Below, piece by piece: positions 42,605-54,630 of a stretch of 64,000 nucleotides of DNA (position 1 is the stretch's first letter; each line of letters opens with the position of its first letter). The position numbers were made by a program, and so were the translations under genes. Source of the DNA: Branchinecta lynchi (lineage: Eukaryota; Arthropoda; Branchiopoda; Anostraca; Branchinectidae); the NCBI GenBank assembly GCA_023053575.1, contig JAKZAP010000020.1:14751998-14815997 (forward strand). Reading direction: 5' to 3'. Under the pieces are notes generated by a model that saw nothing but the letters and a program-made list of their open reading frames with translations, was not told the DNA's origin and did no database searches.

Positions 42605-43018
42605 AATACAAAGCAAGAGAAAAGGCTTTCGCCTCTAATTTTGAGTAGTTGAACAGATCAGAATTAGAAATCCTATCAACAATGCACTTGAAAGTATTGA
42701 TCGATTCAGCATTAAACGGGTAAGGCTGTTCCAAGAATCAACAATTCTGTTACCAAAACCCCACTTAAAATCGTCCTTGTGGAATCTTGATATTGCAAGT
42801 TTGTACGCATGTACCCTTGTACCCCGATGATGACGGTTAATGTTGAATCTTACTAAATCATGCACGACATCGTTGCACATATGGCACTGCCAGTAACTCA
42901 GTTTCGAAAAAAAATGTTGCTTAGAACCTTTTGGAAAAACACAGTCGATATGCCGACCGACCTGACGATTTACGTTTCTGCTTTCCGAGATCGGTGGCAT
43001 GTGAGAGGCCTCAGACAA
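42605..43018 (-). pseudogene. LINE ORF2 C-terminal fragment with 3' end
   Basis: Minus-strand frame of 127 codons with VHDLVRFNINRHHRGTRVHA and GFGNRIVDSWNSL, the conserved C-terminal block. The stop at 42635 is followed immediately by TTAGAGGCGAAAGCCTT and a tail ending in TATTATTA. Same 3' architecture as 36100-36431, but the protein is clearly diverged. Confidence 0.75.
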
Positions 43019-44561
43019 GATTTCTCAGCTGATAGATATCTCTTTGGATCTCGTAGAAATTGGAAAAGTTATCTGCTATGCTACGTGACTTTTATACGTT
43101 TTTTACGTCTTAGATCAGAGTTTTGTACATGCTTGAAACCTCTTTTGGCCTTTCAAAAATGTTTTGCGATTTTATTTGCGCTTCTTGTGCAATAAAATAC
43201 TGTTTGGTTTAAAAGTACGATAGATAGAGATATCGCTTTTAGGTTTCCAGAAAAATTAAGATTTTTCGGGGTCGTTTCATACGACCTCGAAACTTCAAGA
43301 GCTGAAATTTGTCGGAATAGTCAAAGGTATACCGCTAGATTATGACCTCAGTTTGTTCGTAGGGCGCGGAGGGGTCGTAGATGCTAAACGCATCGGTCAA
43401 TCCTTTTCTGCTAATGTATTCTTTTCCGATGCTGTTGGACTTTCTAATGCACTTCATCTCAGACTTCGGGTAGAATACGAGATTTTCCGAGTGTTTGAAT
43501 GCCTTCTTCCCCCACGCTGCTGTTACAATTGTCAATCACCTCATCACGTGCTCTGATGACTATATCTCCCTTCTTCAGTTTGTTGTTAACAAATCAGTAA
43601 TCACCGGATCAATATTAAAAGCTACTTGCGAACACGTGCTTCCCTATCTGGGCCGTCCCGTCCCTGGCATCCCAATGCCCGTGCGTCCCTAGCAGCTAAA
43701 TCTGCTTTTAAAATCATTTTTCTTATAAACAAATTGATTCTTGTATTGATTACATGACACGGTCGTTCTTGTCTCATTTTTAAGCGTTCGAAAGATAAGA
43801 TGACTAATTTATGGCCGGCGTCGGGAAAGGATATGCAGAAGCAACCCATAGCAGGCTGACGTCAGGGGTGGCCCGAAGGGGGGGGGGGGGGGGTGACTCA
43901 CCCCCCCCCCCTGCCTTCAGTTAAGTCGTATCAGTCGTTTATTTTGGCCTTTTGCTAAGTCGTATCAGTCGTTTATTTTGGCCTCGCCGAGGTCCCGGGC
44001 ATTCATTTTAATATAAAAAAAATCCGAGTCGTTTAATTTTTATTTTTATTTTGTCTCTGCACAGCTTCAGTCGTAAGCCAGTCCCCGAAAGAAGTCGTTT
44101 AAACCAGGTTCTGTAACCCCGATAGGTCGGAGACATGATTCATGGGGGCAGCAATGCGGCTACCTGTTCTACTCCCGTGGGATTTGGATCTGCCTAACTT
44201 CGGTCTTTCACATTTTAGCCTGTCAAAATCACAATAGGTTAGTTGTTAAAGTGAAGTCTGACTGGCAACATTGATATACCTTATAGACTAAAAGCGAGAG
44301 ACAAGGTTATGTGCATTGATTTTTGGTCATCTTTGGCTATAAGTGAAAAAAGAAGGAATAGAATTTTTAAACAGAATTGAAAAGCCATCAGAAATCAAAT
44401 GACAGGAGACCCGCGAAAGAAGTGGGCCTTGAACAAATCGAAAAATGCCGATTACAAAGAGAGGTTGAGGTAGGAACAAAGCTTGAAAGGACATGAGGGG
44501 TTCTGCAGACGCTGGAATAGCTCATTCTAATCGAGAGGTAAATTTTTGGCGTCTATGCTAG

Positions 44562-44916
44562 CAGAGGCGTTACTATCAAAATGTTTGGGGGCGGGGGGGG
44601 GGGAGAGGAGCAAAAATATTCCTTCAGCCAAAGCTGACTGCGAATCGTATGTATCACTGCTGACTGCGAATCATAGCACTATCAAATATGGAGCAAGGTA
44701 TTTACCGACTGGCTGGTAGTTTTTACCGTCTTTTTTTGCGAAAAAACGACTGTTTTGGCGAAAAATAGACTGATTTAAAGAAAACCTACCGTTTTTAAGA
44801 AAAATCGACTGTTTTTTTACGAAAAATCGCGACAAATCTATTTTTTACCGGCTAGCCGACAACATCGGCGGAGGGGGGGGTGCATTCACCCCCCCCCCCC
44901 ATACGTGACGCCCCTG
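44562..44916 (+). mobile_element. hAT MITE (family N), complete, nested
   Basis: 355 bp. Ends CAGAGGCGTTAC and GTGACGCCCCTG, with a perfect 8-bp duplication TATGCTAG (44554-44561 and 44917-44924). The interior is made of short 'gaaaaatcgactgtttt'-type repeats, with G and C tracts near the ends. Confidence 0.9.
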
Positions 44917-45299
44917 TATGCTAGTGTTAAAGCACTTCTGAAAAGACTTCGTAAAATTCAGGACACTCATACAACTCGAAATTATCTGTTTTATGTTTAA
45001 GTTATTCTAAAAGCGAACTTCTCGTCTTCATTTGCTGTGCATAGCATCTTCTGTCGCGTAGAATCAAATTCTGCAAACCAGTTTTAAGTTGCAATTCTTC
45101 AGATGTAGCTCACTGTAGCTTTACCTGCTTTAGTTTTCGACATGAAAGTACAGTCTGTCGAGTGACAAATAAAACGGTACACGGTACTTTCATTATGAAA
45201 CAAAAGTACATCAAATCACCCGGGGAAAAACGCAACTCAAGTCTCGTCGGAGAACCGGCGTCTTTTTCTATATCTGTAAACTCCTGTCAGGCCAAGACC

Positions 45300-45790
45300 A
45301 AAAGTTCGTTACGTCCGTAAATCCGGATTTTTTTTTTTTATTGCACTGGCAAACCTGTTTCCTCGTTTCGCTTCTGAGGAAGTGTGTTCTGAACGTGAAA
45401 ATTACTTTTTGAAAATTGCTATTAGTTCGGAGCAAATCTACTTTCTTTTCTATGAGCTTTATTTTGTCACTTTTTCGATGGACAGAGTCGTGATTTCGTA
45501 GCTATTCTTAACTTTTCATTGGGATCGCAAAAATGACGCTCTGCTCCACGGATTACGTCCATAAATCAGGACTTTTTTCTTTGAATGCAGTTGCAAACTT
45601 CCTCGTTTTGTTTCTGAATAAGCCTGCCTTTTACGTGAAAATTACTTTTTTTTGCTTTAATTCGGAACAAATCTACTTTGTTTTCTGTGGCCACTATTTT
45701 GTCACTTTTTTCAACGGTCAGATTTGTTATTTCAAAGCTATTTTTTCCTTTTCAATGATTGCAAAAAGACGGTCTGCTCCTCGGCGTTTC
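45300..45790 (+). repeat. Two diverged units of about 240 bp inside the hAT element
   Basis: Each unit has 'ttacgtcc.taaat', then 'cttcctcgtttt' or 'tttcctcgtttcg', 'cgtgaaaattactttt', 'gga.caaatctacttt' and 'attttgtcacttttt'. The duplication predates heavy divergence. Confidence 0.65.
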
Positions 45791-46150
45791 ACAAAATTTC
45801 GTCTGTGGCATCATTTCATAGTATTCCCTATTTAGAGGAATGGTGTGTCATTTACTTGGCGATTAGGCTTGGAACTTTTTAGATTTGAAACACATTAAAG
45901 GCTGGCTAGAATCTTTCTAGACAAAGGCAGATTAAACAAAATTCGCCTGCGGCGCTTGCTTTAATTTTGTCCCGGGTACAGGCGTTGAAAGCTTTCCTCT
46001 TATGCGAAAGTTGAAATGTAAAGCTGAGGCTATGAAGGTATGTATACACAAATTTTGATTACAAGGATAATTTCAGCTGATGCATTGCAGCTAGTTTTAC
46101 ACCGGGGCTCTATTATTTGTTGGTGGGGAATGTGCTTCGGGCCACCCCTG

Positions 46151-46440
46151 CCTGACGTCTCGATGCCAAGAAGCCCGTTCCTATGTACATTTAATTGTTA
46201 TTTCTTTTCTTGCTAGATGCCTATTATGGCCGGCACAGCTTGACTGGCATCTTTTCGGCCAGTGCCAGGAGGGTGTATACAGCAGTAACACACTGCAGCC
46301 TGACGAACCCATGACAAGAAGAGAATTTTTCCAATGCACCCTTTCATTGTTGTTTCTGTTCTTGCTCTATATTTTGGGGTCACAGTCAACGAAGGGATAC
46401 ATATGACATCATTTTTCCCGTCCTGAATCAATAAGACCGC
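46151..46440 (-). repeat. Repeat family I, tandem copies
   Basis: Two units on the minus strand, each with 'gagcaagaa.agaaa.aaca' and a GCCGGC-rich block. Related copies: 48810-48960, 50480-50615, and 43800-43862 (the left half cut off by the hAT insertion). Confidence 0.6.
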
Positions 46441-47344
46441 CTTAAAGACTACTTGCGGGCTTGCAGCTTACCTAGCGGGGCCAGAGCATAAAATATAAAT
46501 ACTCTTTTAAAAGTTTTTTTTTTAATTAGAAGCAAATGGGCCTATGGGCCTATTACAAGCAAAGCAAATGGGCCTATGGGCCTATTACATGACGCTTCTT
46601 TTTATCTTCTTTTCACTCGTTCCGTTTTCGAGCGATCTAAAAAAAAAGAGATAAAAGTAAATCGCCTAAAAACATAGAATGTTTTTAGCAAGTATCTGTG
46701 TACGGATATTAAAATTTTTCGTTGAAGCAGAAAAAGAACAGAATTTTGTATGTGCTAGAATCTCGCATATTTTTGCAGCCATGTTCTGTCTGAGAAAAGT
46801 GGCAAAAGTGGACCGCATGAATGTCAGTGCAGAACTTGGATGTTAATTTGCTTTGCCGGAGGCAGGCCGGAGGTAGGATAAGCAACATCTAGACGACGCG
46901 ACTTCAGTAAGAATCTTTTTTGTTTTGTTTAGTTAAACGCGGAGCATTGATTTGGCAGAAGGAATATGTGCTAAGCAATTCATAGAGCCGTTTTTGGTAA
47001 TCTTTTATCGTCCGCCGCTGCACCAGGACCAAACATGTTTCGTGGACGATTTCTTTGTGTGTTTAATGGCGTTGATGCAGCTATTGTCCCATCCTTAAGC
47101 TGTGATTTTTCAGTAGCCGTATGAGTTTGTGGTTTATCTTTCTATGTTGGATTTCTATGCTAGGGGATCCTTATCTTATAGTTAACTTTAATGAGAATGG
47201 TAGCCGTTTTAAGGCCTCAACAGGGTATCTCAATGGATGTTTCAGGTCATCATTTATTTCGTCAAAAACGGTACTTGTAAAGGCTAACTAATTGCAAAGA
47301 AGCAAATAACTCGAGGGGTTGCTCACTCTGGATTTCAATCGACA

Positions 47345-48480
47345 GCAAGTGCCCAGCGCCGGCACCAGTCGCCACGTTTTAGAACATTCAAATTACCATG
47401 TTTAGACCAATTCGCCGCCAGAACCGGTTCCGGCACCGCATGTCTCGGCTTTTGCCAGTCGGTACCGGGAAAGTTCATCAGGTGCCGGAGAACGAGTAAC
47501 TCCTCGATACCACTACCTTGGTGTTCCTGAGATCCACAGAATGAATGGTTTATTAAAAAATGTGGAATTCTTTTCCTGCAAGATTTCTCGGCTTTTCCCT
47601 TACAAAATCTAAACCAGCACCCTGAACTGTGACGGTGACAAGAACAGACTCACCCCCTCCCAGATGGTCCCTATCATTCCCCCACGGCCTCTAGCGAAGC
47701 TTTGTGCGAAACGAGGGCAAATGGAATGCCCCACATTGTTGGTATATTCACATTCGATGACAGCTCCCTTAGTATCGATGATCCAGCTAACAGCAGCCGG
47801 CACATGTTGCCACATATCAGAACATGAAATAAGCATGTTTAGAGGCGAGAATGCTGGGAGTGTCGGCAACGGTGGTTTTGGCCCGTTCCGGGAAAGGGTG
47901 TACATAAGGTTCCGGGGGGTAGGCGACCCCTCGCTGCGGTGCGGACGGGCTAACTGTAAGATTCATTTATTTGTACGTTCATCGTACGCTGCGGGACGGG
48001 CTAACTGTAAGATTCATTTATTTGTACGTTCATTTGCTAATTTTTTGTTTCCAGAAATGGAGAGTGGACAACGCGAGGACGCGAGGCGTCTATAACAGAA
48101 GAACTGACCATCGCCTCAGTCGATCTCAACGATAAGTTTATGAGGTTGCAATTTTGTAGTAGAATTGAAAAGAATTTACAGAATTGGAAAGATGATGACT
48201 GCAGAATTTGAAATCTGCAGGTTCAGTGACAACTATCTGTGCAGCAACGAGTAATATTACATCGATTACCTTAATTTCCACGCGAAGAAGCGAGGGGTTA
48301 TCCACTCATTTTTTTTTAGTGTGCTGTGCATGCCTGGTGCCGCTATGCCTTGCCGGTTCCGGCATCGGCTGACAGCAGATGGATCCAGTTGCCACGTGCC
48401 AGAACATGAAAGTTAGCATGTTTGAAGTAGGAATCGCCTAATTGCCGGCGCGGGGGGGGGGGGAGGGGGTAACCCCTCGC
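47345..48480 (+). repeat. Repeat family H, three dispersed units
   Basis: Units near 47350, 47790 and 48360 share 'gttgccac.t..cagaacatg' and 'agcatgttt' with GCCGG-rich flanks and a CCCCTCG end. A 143-codon open frame at 47664-48095 runs through one unit and the duplication below; it shows no domain. Confidence 0.5.
47943..48031 (+). repeat. Two tandem units of about 50 bp
   Basis: 'gacgggctaactgtaagatt' plus 'catttatttgtacgttcat' occurs twice, starting at 47945 and 47996, separated by a few bases. Confidence 0.85.
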
Positions 48481-48809
48481 GAATAAGTTCGACGACGGAT
48501 CTGTTATGCTCCGCTCTTAGTTGATTTTCTGGTTGGATGGTTAGATTTTTTACTGCAGCCGCGAATCGGGCAAGTACGGTGGTTCCCCTCCAATAATAAA
48601 GAAAGGATGTAACAAGGATCTAAACGTGTTGCTATAGGTAGGAGAAGAATGTTTCCTTTGTTGTATTCGAAAGTGACCCATACAAAAAGATGGTATGTTT
48701 GCATCAAGCGTACGAGGAATAAGTGGCAAAGTAAATTTATCCTGACCAGATATGGTGACCTTGGGGTCTCACCGAGTGTTCAGAATCGAAAAGCATTCGG
48801 CATTGAAAC

Positions 48810-48960
48810 TGAACGAAACGGACATGGAGCAAGAAAAGAAATAACAAGGAAATGATACATCGGAACGGGCTTCCCGGCATCGAGACGTCAGGCTGCTCTG
48901 GGTTATTGCTGTAGACCCTTTTCCAGCGCCGGCCGAAACCAGCGATGCCCGCCATAAATT
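48810..48960 (+). repeat. Repeat family I, uninterrupted copy
   Basis: 'ggagcaagaaaagaaataac', then 'cggaacgggcttcccggca' and 'tcgagacgtcaggctgctct'. This shows the pre-insertion form of the hAT target at 43862/46151. Confidence 0.65.
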
Positions 48961-49559
48961 AGGCAACTAATTTTGCAAATGCTTCAAAAAAGTGGTAATG
49001 AACTAACACGTTAATTTATCACGTCATCAAAACCTACAAAAGTAATAAAAGAAAAATAGGCAAATTCCTTGCAGATATTTTGCCATTGATTTGCAAATAC
49101 GGACCGGCAAACTTTAATATGTCACAGTGATCGACCAAAGATCGAGCAAGAACAGAAATAACAAAGGAAGGAGACGTCATATATGTTTTCTATAAACTAG
49201 GCTACTCGTCTGTCAAACGAGAAAAAAGCTGATTATAATGTTACGTAATAATTTTCTTAGACACGAGAAGTTAGGATTTAAGTTTTTGTCCCTCGACCAA
49301 AGGGTCGAATTATTATTTTATAATAATTCTTCAAGAGTACATATGACCAGTCCCCCTTCCCTGACCACACAGGAATTAGCAAGGTTTTTCGTTTATTGGA
49401 AAAAAAAAATATATTCTACGATTACGGTTTAGTTTTAACATTTTATCCGACTCTGGCTCGTCCGTTCCAAGCGCTCTTTCAATTTTCTTTTTCCGTCATC
49501 TCACTTTCATCAAACTTTGTCAAATTAGTGGTAAATAAGTTAGGCACTTAGTGATGTGC

Positions 49560-51930
49560 TCGCATGTGACTGGATATCAGTTTATCCAGTTACCGTGATA
49601 ACAGATACCATGGTATCTGCAAAGCAAAAACGCAACTAGTATTTCTTTTTGGATGATTTCTTAAAGCTCAAATGCGGCAATTGGCGTTCTAGCAGAGCAA
49701 AACCGTACAACAGATACGGCGGTAACCGAGACGGTGACTTCAAAAAAGAGTAAGAGCAGATCCAGTTACCGTGCTAACAGACACCACGGTATCTACAAAA
49801 ACGCAACTGAGGTTCTGTAGTAATATTTTTTAGACGTAAGAAAGTAAGTTCAGTAAACAATTGTCGTCTCAAGGGTCGAAATATAATTTGATAATAATTC
49901 TTCAGTAGTACATGTGCCCAGCCTTACCTTTACCGCAAAGGAATTAGTAAGGTTTCTCATTCGACAAATACGATTTAGTTTTAACTTTTTATTCTGATTC
50001 TGTAAAAATTATATATTCGAAAATTGCGATTTAGCTGTAACAGTTTATTCTAATTCTGGCTCTTCCGTTCCAAGAGCTCTTTCGATCTTCTTCTTCTGCC
50101 TTCCCAGCATGATCGCTTCTGCTAATCACCGTGCTAACAGACACCACGGTATCTACAAAAACGCAATTAATGTTCCGTACAAGTATTTTTTAGACGTAAG
50201 AATGTAAGTTCAGTAAACTACTATCGTCCCAAGGGTCGAAAGTATTATTTAATAATAATCACAACCATGGTAACAGACACCATGGTATCTGCAAAAACGC
50301 AACTAACGTTCCGTAATAATGTTTGTTCCGTAATAGCAGACCCAGTTACCGTGGTATCCACAAAAACGCAACTAATATTCCGTAATAATGTTTTTTAGAC
50401 GTAAGAAAGTAAGTTTGGCTTGAAGACGCAGAAGTATATAGGCTCAAGGAAGATGTGATATGATCAAATTGATGCCAGCAATAAAAATAGGCATCGAGAA
50501 ACGAGCAAGAACAGAAATAACACTGAAATGAGACATCGGAACGGGATTCTTGGCATCGAGACGTCAGGCTGCTATGGGTTATATCTGTAAACCCATTCCC
50601 GATACCGGCCATACATTGGCATCTGATCTTTCAAACGCTTAAAAAAACTTGTTATAAACTAACACGTTAATTTCTTGCATCTTCAAAACCGGCCAAAGGA
50701 GTATAGCTTTTTGTGGAATTGGGGGAAAGAAGTTATCGGAAGCTAAGTCACTATAGATGTAAGTAGATATCAGTAGTTACGTAATTGCAGATACCACGGT
50801 CTAAAGGCGTTTTTGCAGTTGTCGTGGTGTCTGATATTCAGATACCACGGTCCGAACGTGATATCTAAAAAACTCGCTTTCATCAAATTTTGTCAAATTG
50901 GTGGGAAAGAAGTAAGGCACTTGGTGATGTGCTCGGATGCGACTGGATATATATAGGTTTATCCAGTTGCCGTGATAACGGATACCATGATATCTGCAAA
51001 GCAAAAACGCAACAAGTATTTCAATTTGGATGATTTCTAAAAGCTTGTCGTTTTAGCAAAGCAAAACCGTAAAACAGATACCACGGTAACCGAGGAGGTA
51101 ACTTCAAAAACGACTGATAGTAGATCCAGTTACCGTGCTAACAGACACCACGGTATCTACAAAAACGCAACTAATGACGCACTTTAAGAAAGTAAGTTCG
51201 GTAAACTATGGTCGTCCCAAGGGTCGAAATATTGTTTAATAATAATCACAACCATGGTAACAGACGCCATGTTATCTGCAAAAACGCAACTAATGTTCCG
51301 TAATAATGTTGTTTAGACGTAAAAGTGTAAGTACAGTACAGTTCAGTACACGGGCCCAGCCCCCCATATCACAAAGGAATTAGTAAGGTTTCTCGTTTAT
51401 TAAAGAAAATATATATATATTCGACAATTACGATTTAGTTTTAACTTTTATTCTGATTCTGTTTATTAAAATAATTATGTATTCGACAATTGCGATTTAG
51501 TTTTAACAGTTTATTCTAATTCTGGCTCTTCCCAGCATGATCGCTTCTGCTCACTTCTGCTAATCACCGTCCTAACGGACACCACGGTATCTACAAAAAC
51601 GCAATTAGTGTTCCGTACAAATATTTTTTAGACGTAAGAATGTAAGTTCAGTAAACTACTGTCGTCCCAAGGGTCGAAAGTATTATTTAATAATAATCAC
51701 AACCATGGTAATACACACCATGGTATCTGCAAAAACGCAACTAATATTCCGTAATAATGTTTTTAGACGTAAGAAACTAAGTTCAGTAAACTATTGTCGT
51801 CCCAAGGGTATATTTAGTAATTGTTCTTCAAGAGTACACGTGCCCAGCCCCCCCCCCCCCCCTTACCACAATGGAATTAGTAAGGTTTTTCGATTATTAT
51901 AAACAAATATATTCAACAATTACGATTTAG
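49560..51930 (+). repeat. Palindrome-rich tandem array (family D)
   Basis: Degenerate, partly nested units of up to about 350 bp. Recurring blocks: a palindrome (AGATACCATGGTATCT or GACACCACGGTATC), 'caaaaacgcaactaatgttc', 'agacgtaagaaagtaagttc', 'gtcgtcccaagggtcgaa', 'acgatttagttttaac' and 'tctggctcttcc'. Palindrome-bearing blocks lie near 49604, 49780, 50140, 50275, 50335, 50985, 51140, 51260, 51580 and 51710. A family I copy sits inside at 50480-50615. Non-coding. Confidence 0.75.
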
Positions 51931-52689
51931 TTTTAACAGTTTATTCTGATTCTGGCTCTTTCAATCTTCTTCTTCCGCCTTCCCACCATGATCTTCCGAG
52001 CGTAATTCTGGCTCTTCCATTCCAAGCGCTCTTCCAATCTTCTTCTTCCGCCTCCCCAGCATGATCTTTTCTGCTCTTATCCACGAATCTGGTCTCTCTG
52101 TCTCGCAGTTCGAGATGGTACGGGACCAGGGGGGGACTGGTATGAAATCTGAGGACCGCTAGCCTAAAATCTGGCCTTTTTCGGAAAAAAGACCCACCCA
52201 CCCCCGCCTGGCTGGTATGAAATCTGAAACCGCTAGGGGTACCCCAATACCCGCCGAAAAATCTGCATAAAAAAAAAAAATATTGCACACACCACCCCCA
52301 ATAGCATGTTGTGTAGCATATCGTTCAATTCCAAAGTACAAGGTTAGAAGTATACTGTACTTCTTTTATTATTATCACGAAGACTATCCAAGTAAAAAGC
52401 CTATTTCAGCACACGTGAAGGATTTTTTTAAGTTTTGACCTCGGAAACACTTCAGCATCAGATTTCAAGTAAGGCTTTGCACTTGGCCAAAGCATGTCTA
52501 GTCTTCTACTTGTGCTTTCAGCGGGATGATGGAAAAATTGACAGTTTTTCATTTTTGTCTCTGCCCTCCTGCTCGTCGAAAACAGCAGAAGTCCAGCGAC
52601 TTATTTTCGAGCATACGTTCTCGAGGCTTGCTGTAGCCTTAAAAGGTCGGCCTTATCTTTTCCTAAATATTGCCACTGACGCCTTATTT

Positions 52690-54300
52690 CTTGAGCACGA
52701 GTACAAGAAACGGGACAAATTCGTGAAGAAAAGTGCCCGTAGGGGCAAGCGTCATTTTATAGAGATGAAAGCTCAGATGGCAGGAGAGGCATCAAAAAGA
52801 GGGGACTCAAAAGCTTTCTACAAAACCACGAAAGAGATCATCGGAAAGCGGCCTTGCGTGGACGGACCTGTAAGGGATCCGAGCGGCCGGCTAATCACTG
52901 ACCCCGAAAAGATCGGTTAAGGCTAGCAGTAAGCTCTGATCACTGGTGCCCTAAAGAAGCTAAAAAACGGCAAGTCGCCCGGAGAAGAACGTATCGCATT
53001 TGAGATGCTGAAGTGGTCTGTAAACGCCTGCCGAACAGTTTGGATGACACTCTTTAAACTGGTATGGGAAGCCGAAAAGGTCCCCCGTCAGTGGACAAGG
53101 AGTACTCTAGTCAAAATCTTTAAAAAGGGCGATTCCACTAAGTGTGAAAACTGGCGAGGGATGAGCCTGCTGTCCATTCCTGGCAAGCTCCTGGCCACCA
53201 TCCTGCTGAACCGCATACAGCCAGCAATCGACAAAGACCTCCGCGAAGAACAGCTGGACTTCCGCCCAAACCGTTCATGTGCGGATCTCATATTCGTGCT
53301 AAGAATGCTGCTAGAAGAGTGCAACGAATGGAGGAAAAAGCTCTACCTAGTCTTCATAGACTTCGAAAAAGCCTTTGACTCCATCGACCGTGCTACACTC
53401 GGGAGAGTGCTCCGGTACTATGGCATACCGGACAAACTCGTAAGCCTGATAGCAGTCTTTTAAAGACACGTGTCCGTACCCGCGACGGCAACACCAGATA
53501 CTTCCAAATTATGACGGTCGTGAAGCAAGGGTGCGTTCTGTCTCCGCTGCTGTTCGTCCTGATCATCGACTACGTTCTAAGAAGATGCGAAGGATACGGC
53601 ATTGACATCTGGCTTGGCAGAAAAGTAGAAGACATAGACTTTGCCGATGACATCAACCCAAATGGAGACCTGCAGACAGAAGCTCCAGGACTTCCTCACA
53701 AAGACCAGTGAAACAGCTGAACTGTTCGCACTGAAAATAAACATCCCCAAAACGAAGAGTATGGCGAGCAGCGGATCTCCGCTAGATATACGCTGTAGGG
53801 ACCAGCAAGTCGAACTGGCCGTTGAATTCCGATATCTCGGCAGTACAGTTGAAAACACTGGAGCTTCTGCTAGGGAGGTCCAGCTAAGACTTGGACAGGC
53901 CAGCGGTATCTTCAATCGGCCAAAGAAGATATGGAGGAGCAAGAAGTACTCCCTTAGACTCAAGCTGAGACTTTTCGACAGCAACGTCTCTCCGTACTTC
54001 TGTACGGGTCGGAGACGTGGCACCTCAGCCAACAGCTGGAGAAACGTCTTCTGGCCTTTGAAAACACCTGCCTTAGGCGGATTTTAAACATACACTGGAC
54101 AGAAAGGGTTTCGTCAGATGACAGTTCGCCAGATGACAGTGCAACCCCTTATTACTGAAGTCATCAAGATCCGCAGCTGGAGGTATCTGGGCCATACAAT
54201 CAGGATGGGAAGCACCAGACTCCCCAACGCTATCCTCCAGTGGCATCCGGAGGGATCCAGACGAAGAGGGCGACCGAAGAACACTCGTCGGATACCAGTC
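52690..54300 (+). pseudogene. LINE ORF2 pseudogene: linker, reverse transcriptase, C-terminus
   Basis: The order matches a non-LTR retrotransposon from after the endonuclease to the C-terminus. A basic linker (KKSARRGKRHF) runs to 52917. The thumb-proximal LKKLKNGKSPG is at about 52950. RT fingers and palm follow at 53005-53463, with LYLVFIDFEKAFDSI (motif A). GCVLSPLLF (motif B) and DFADDI (motif C) lie in a shifted frame at about 53511-53660. After another shift come LKINIPKTK, YLGSTVENTGAS, ETWHLSQQLEKRL and RRRGRPKNT. At least four frame breaks and stops make it dead. No endonuclease part remains, so it is 5'-truncated. Clade not assigned. Confidence 0.85.
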
Positions 54301-54630
54301 GGATCTTCACAATATCAACGCGTCTATCCAGCCCGAATGTCCAAGGTAAGGTATCAAAGTTGCTGAGTTTATTGGAGAATGCTTCGAACCAACCAAAATC
54401 TTCTGTGACGTGCCTCACCGGTGCCGAATATGAAGATTTTCTGATTCTTGGGAGAATTTCGCGGTGTTTCAGGATCCCATATGCCGGTGTGCAGTTTGGA
54501 CTCTTTGTCCCAGCTGTTTCGGCCGTGTGATTTCCTGCTAAATGATATGTTGCTCGGGTCAGTGTACAAAAAAACCCCAAGAGGACCACCCAAATAAAAT
54601 CTGCTAAATCGGGGCAAAAACGACACACAT

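Larger units (their letters stand above)
43863..46150. mobile_element. Non-autonomous hAT element, 2.3 kb
   Basis: Ends CAGGGGTGGCCCGAAG and CTTCGGGCCACCCCTG are perfect 16-bp inverted repeats of hAT type. The flanks GCTGACGT (43855-43862) and CCTGACGT (46151-46158) are an 8-bp duplication with one mismatch. The insertion interrupts a copy of repeat family I, whose empty site is seen at about 48890. No transposase frame is visible. It contains a nested hAT MITE and two internal tandem units of about 240 bp. Confidence 0.85.

Noticed and set aside
43920..43990. A 34-bp direct repeat ('aagtcgtatcagtcgtttat' twice) as an attachment site
   Set aside because: It lies inside the hAT element next to a C tract and is better explained as a local tandem duplication.
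47664..48095. A 143-codon open frame on the plus strand
   Set aside because: It spans a family H repeat unit and a 50-bp tandem duplication; the duplicated peptide is a by-product and no domain is visible.
49560..51930. CRISPR-like array of short palindromic repeats
   Set aside because: Units are long and degenerate with no uniform spacers, and the window is clearly eukaryotic.
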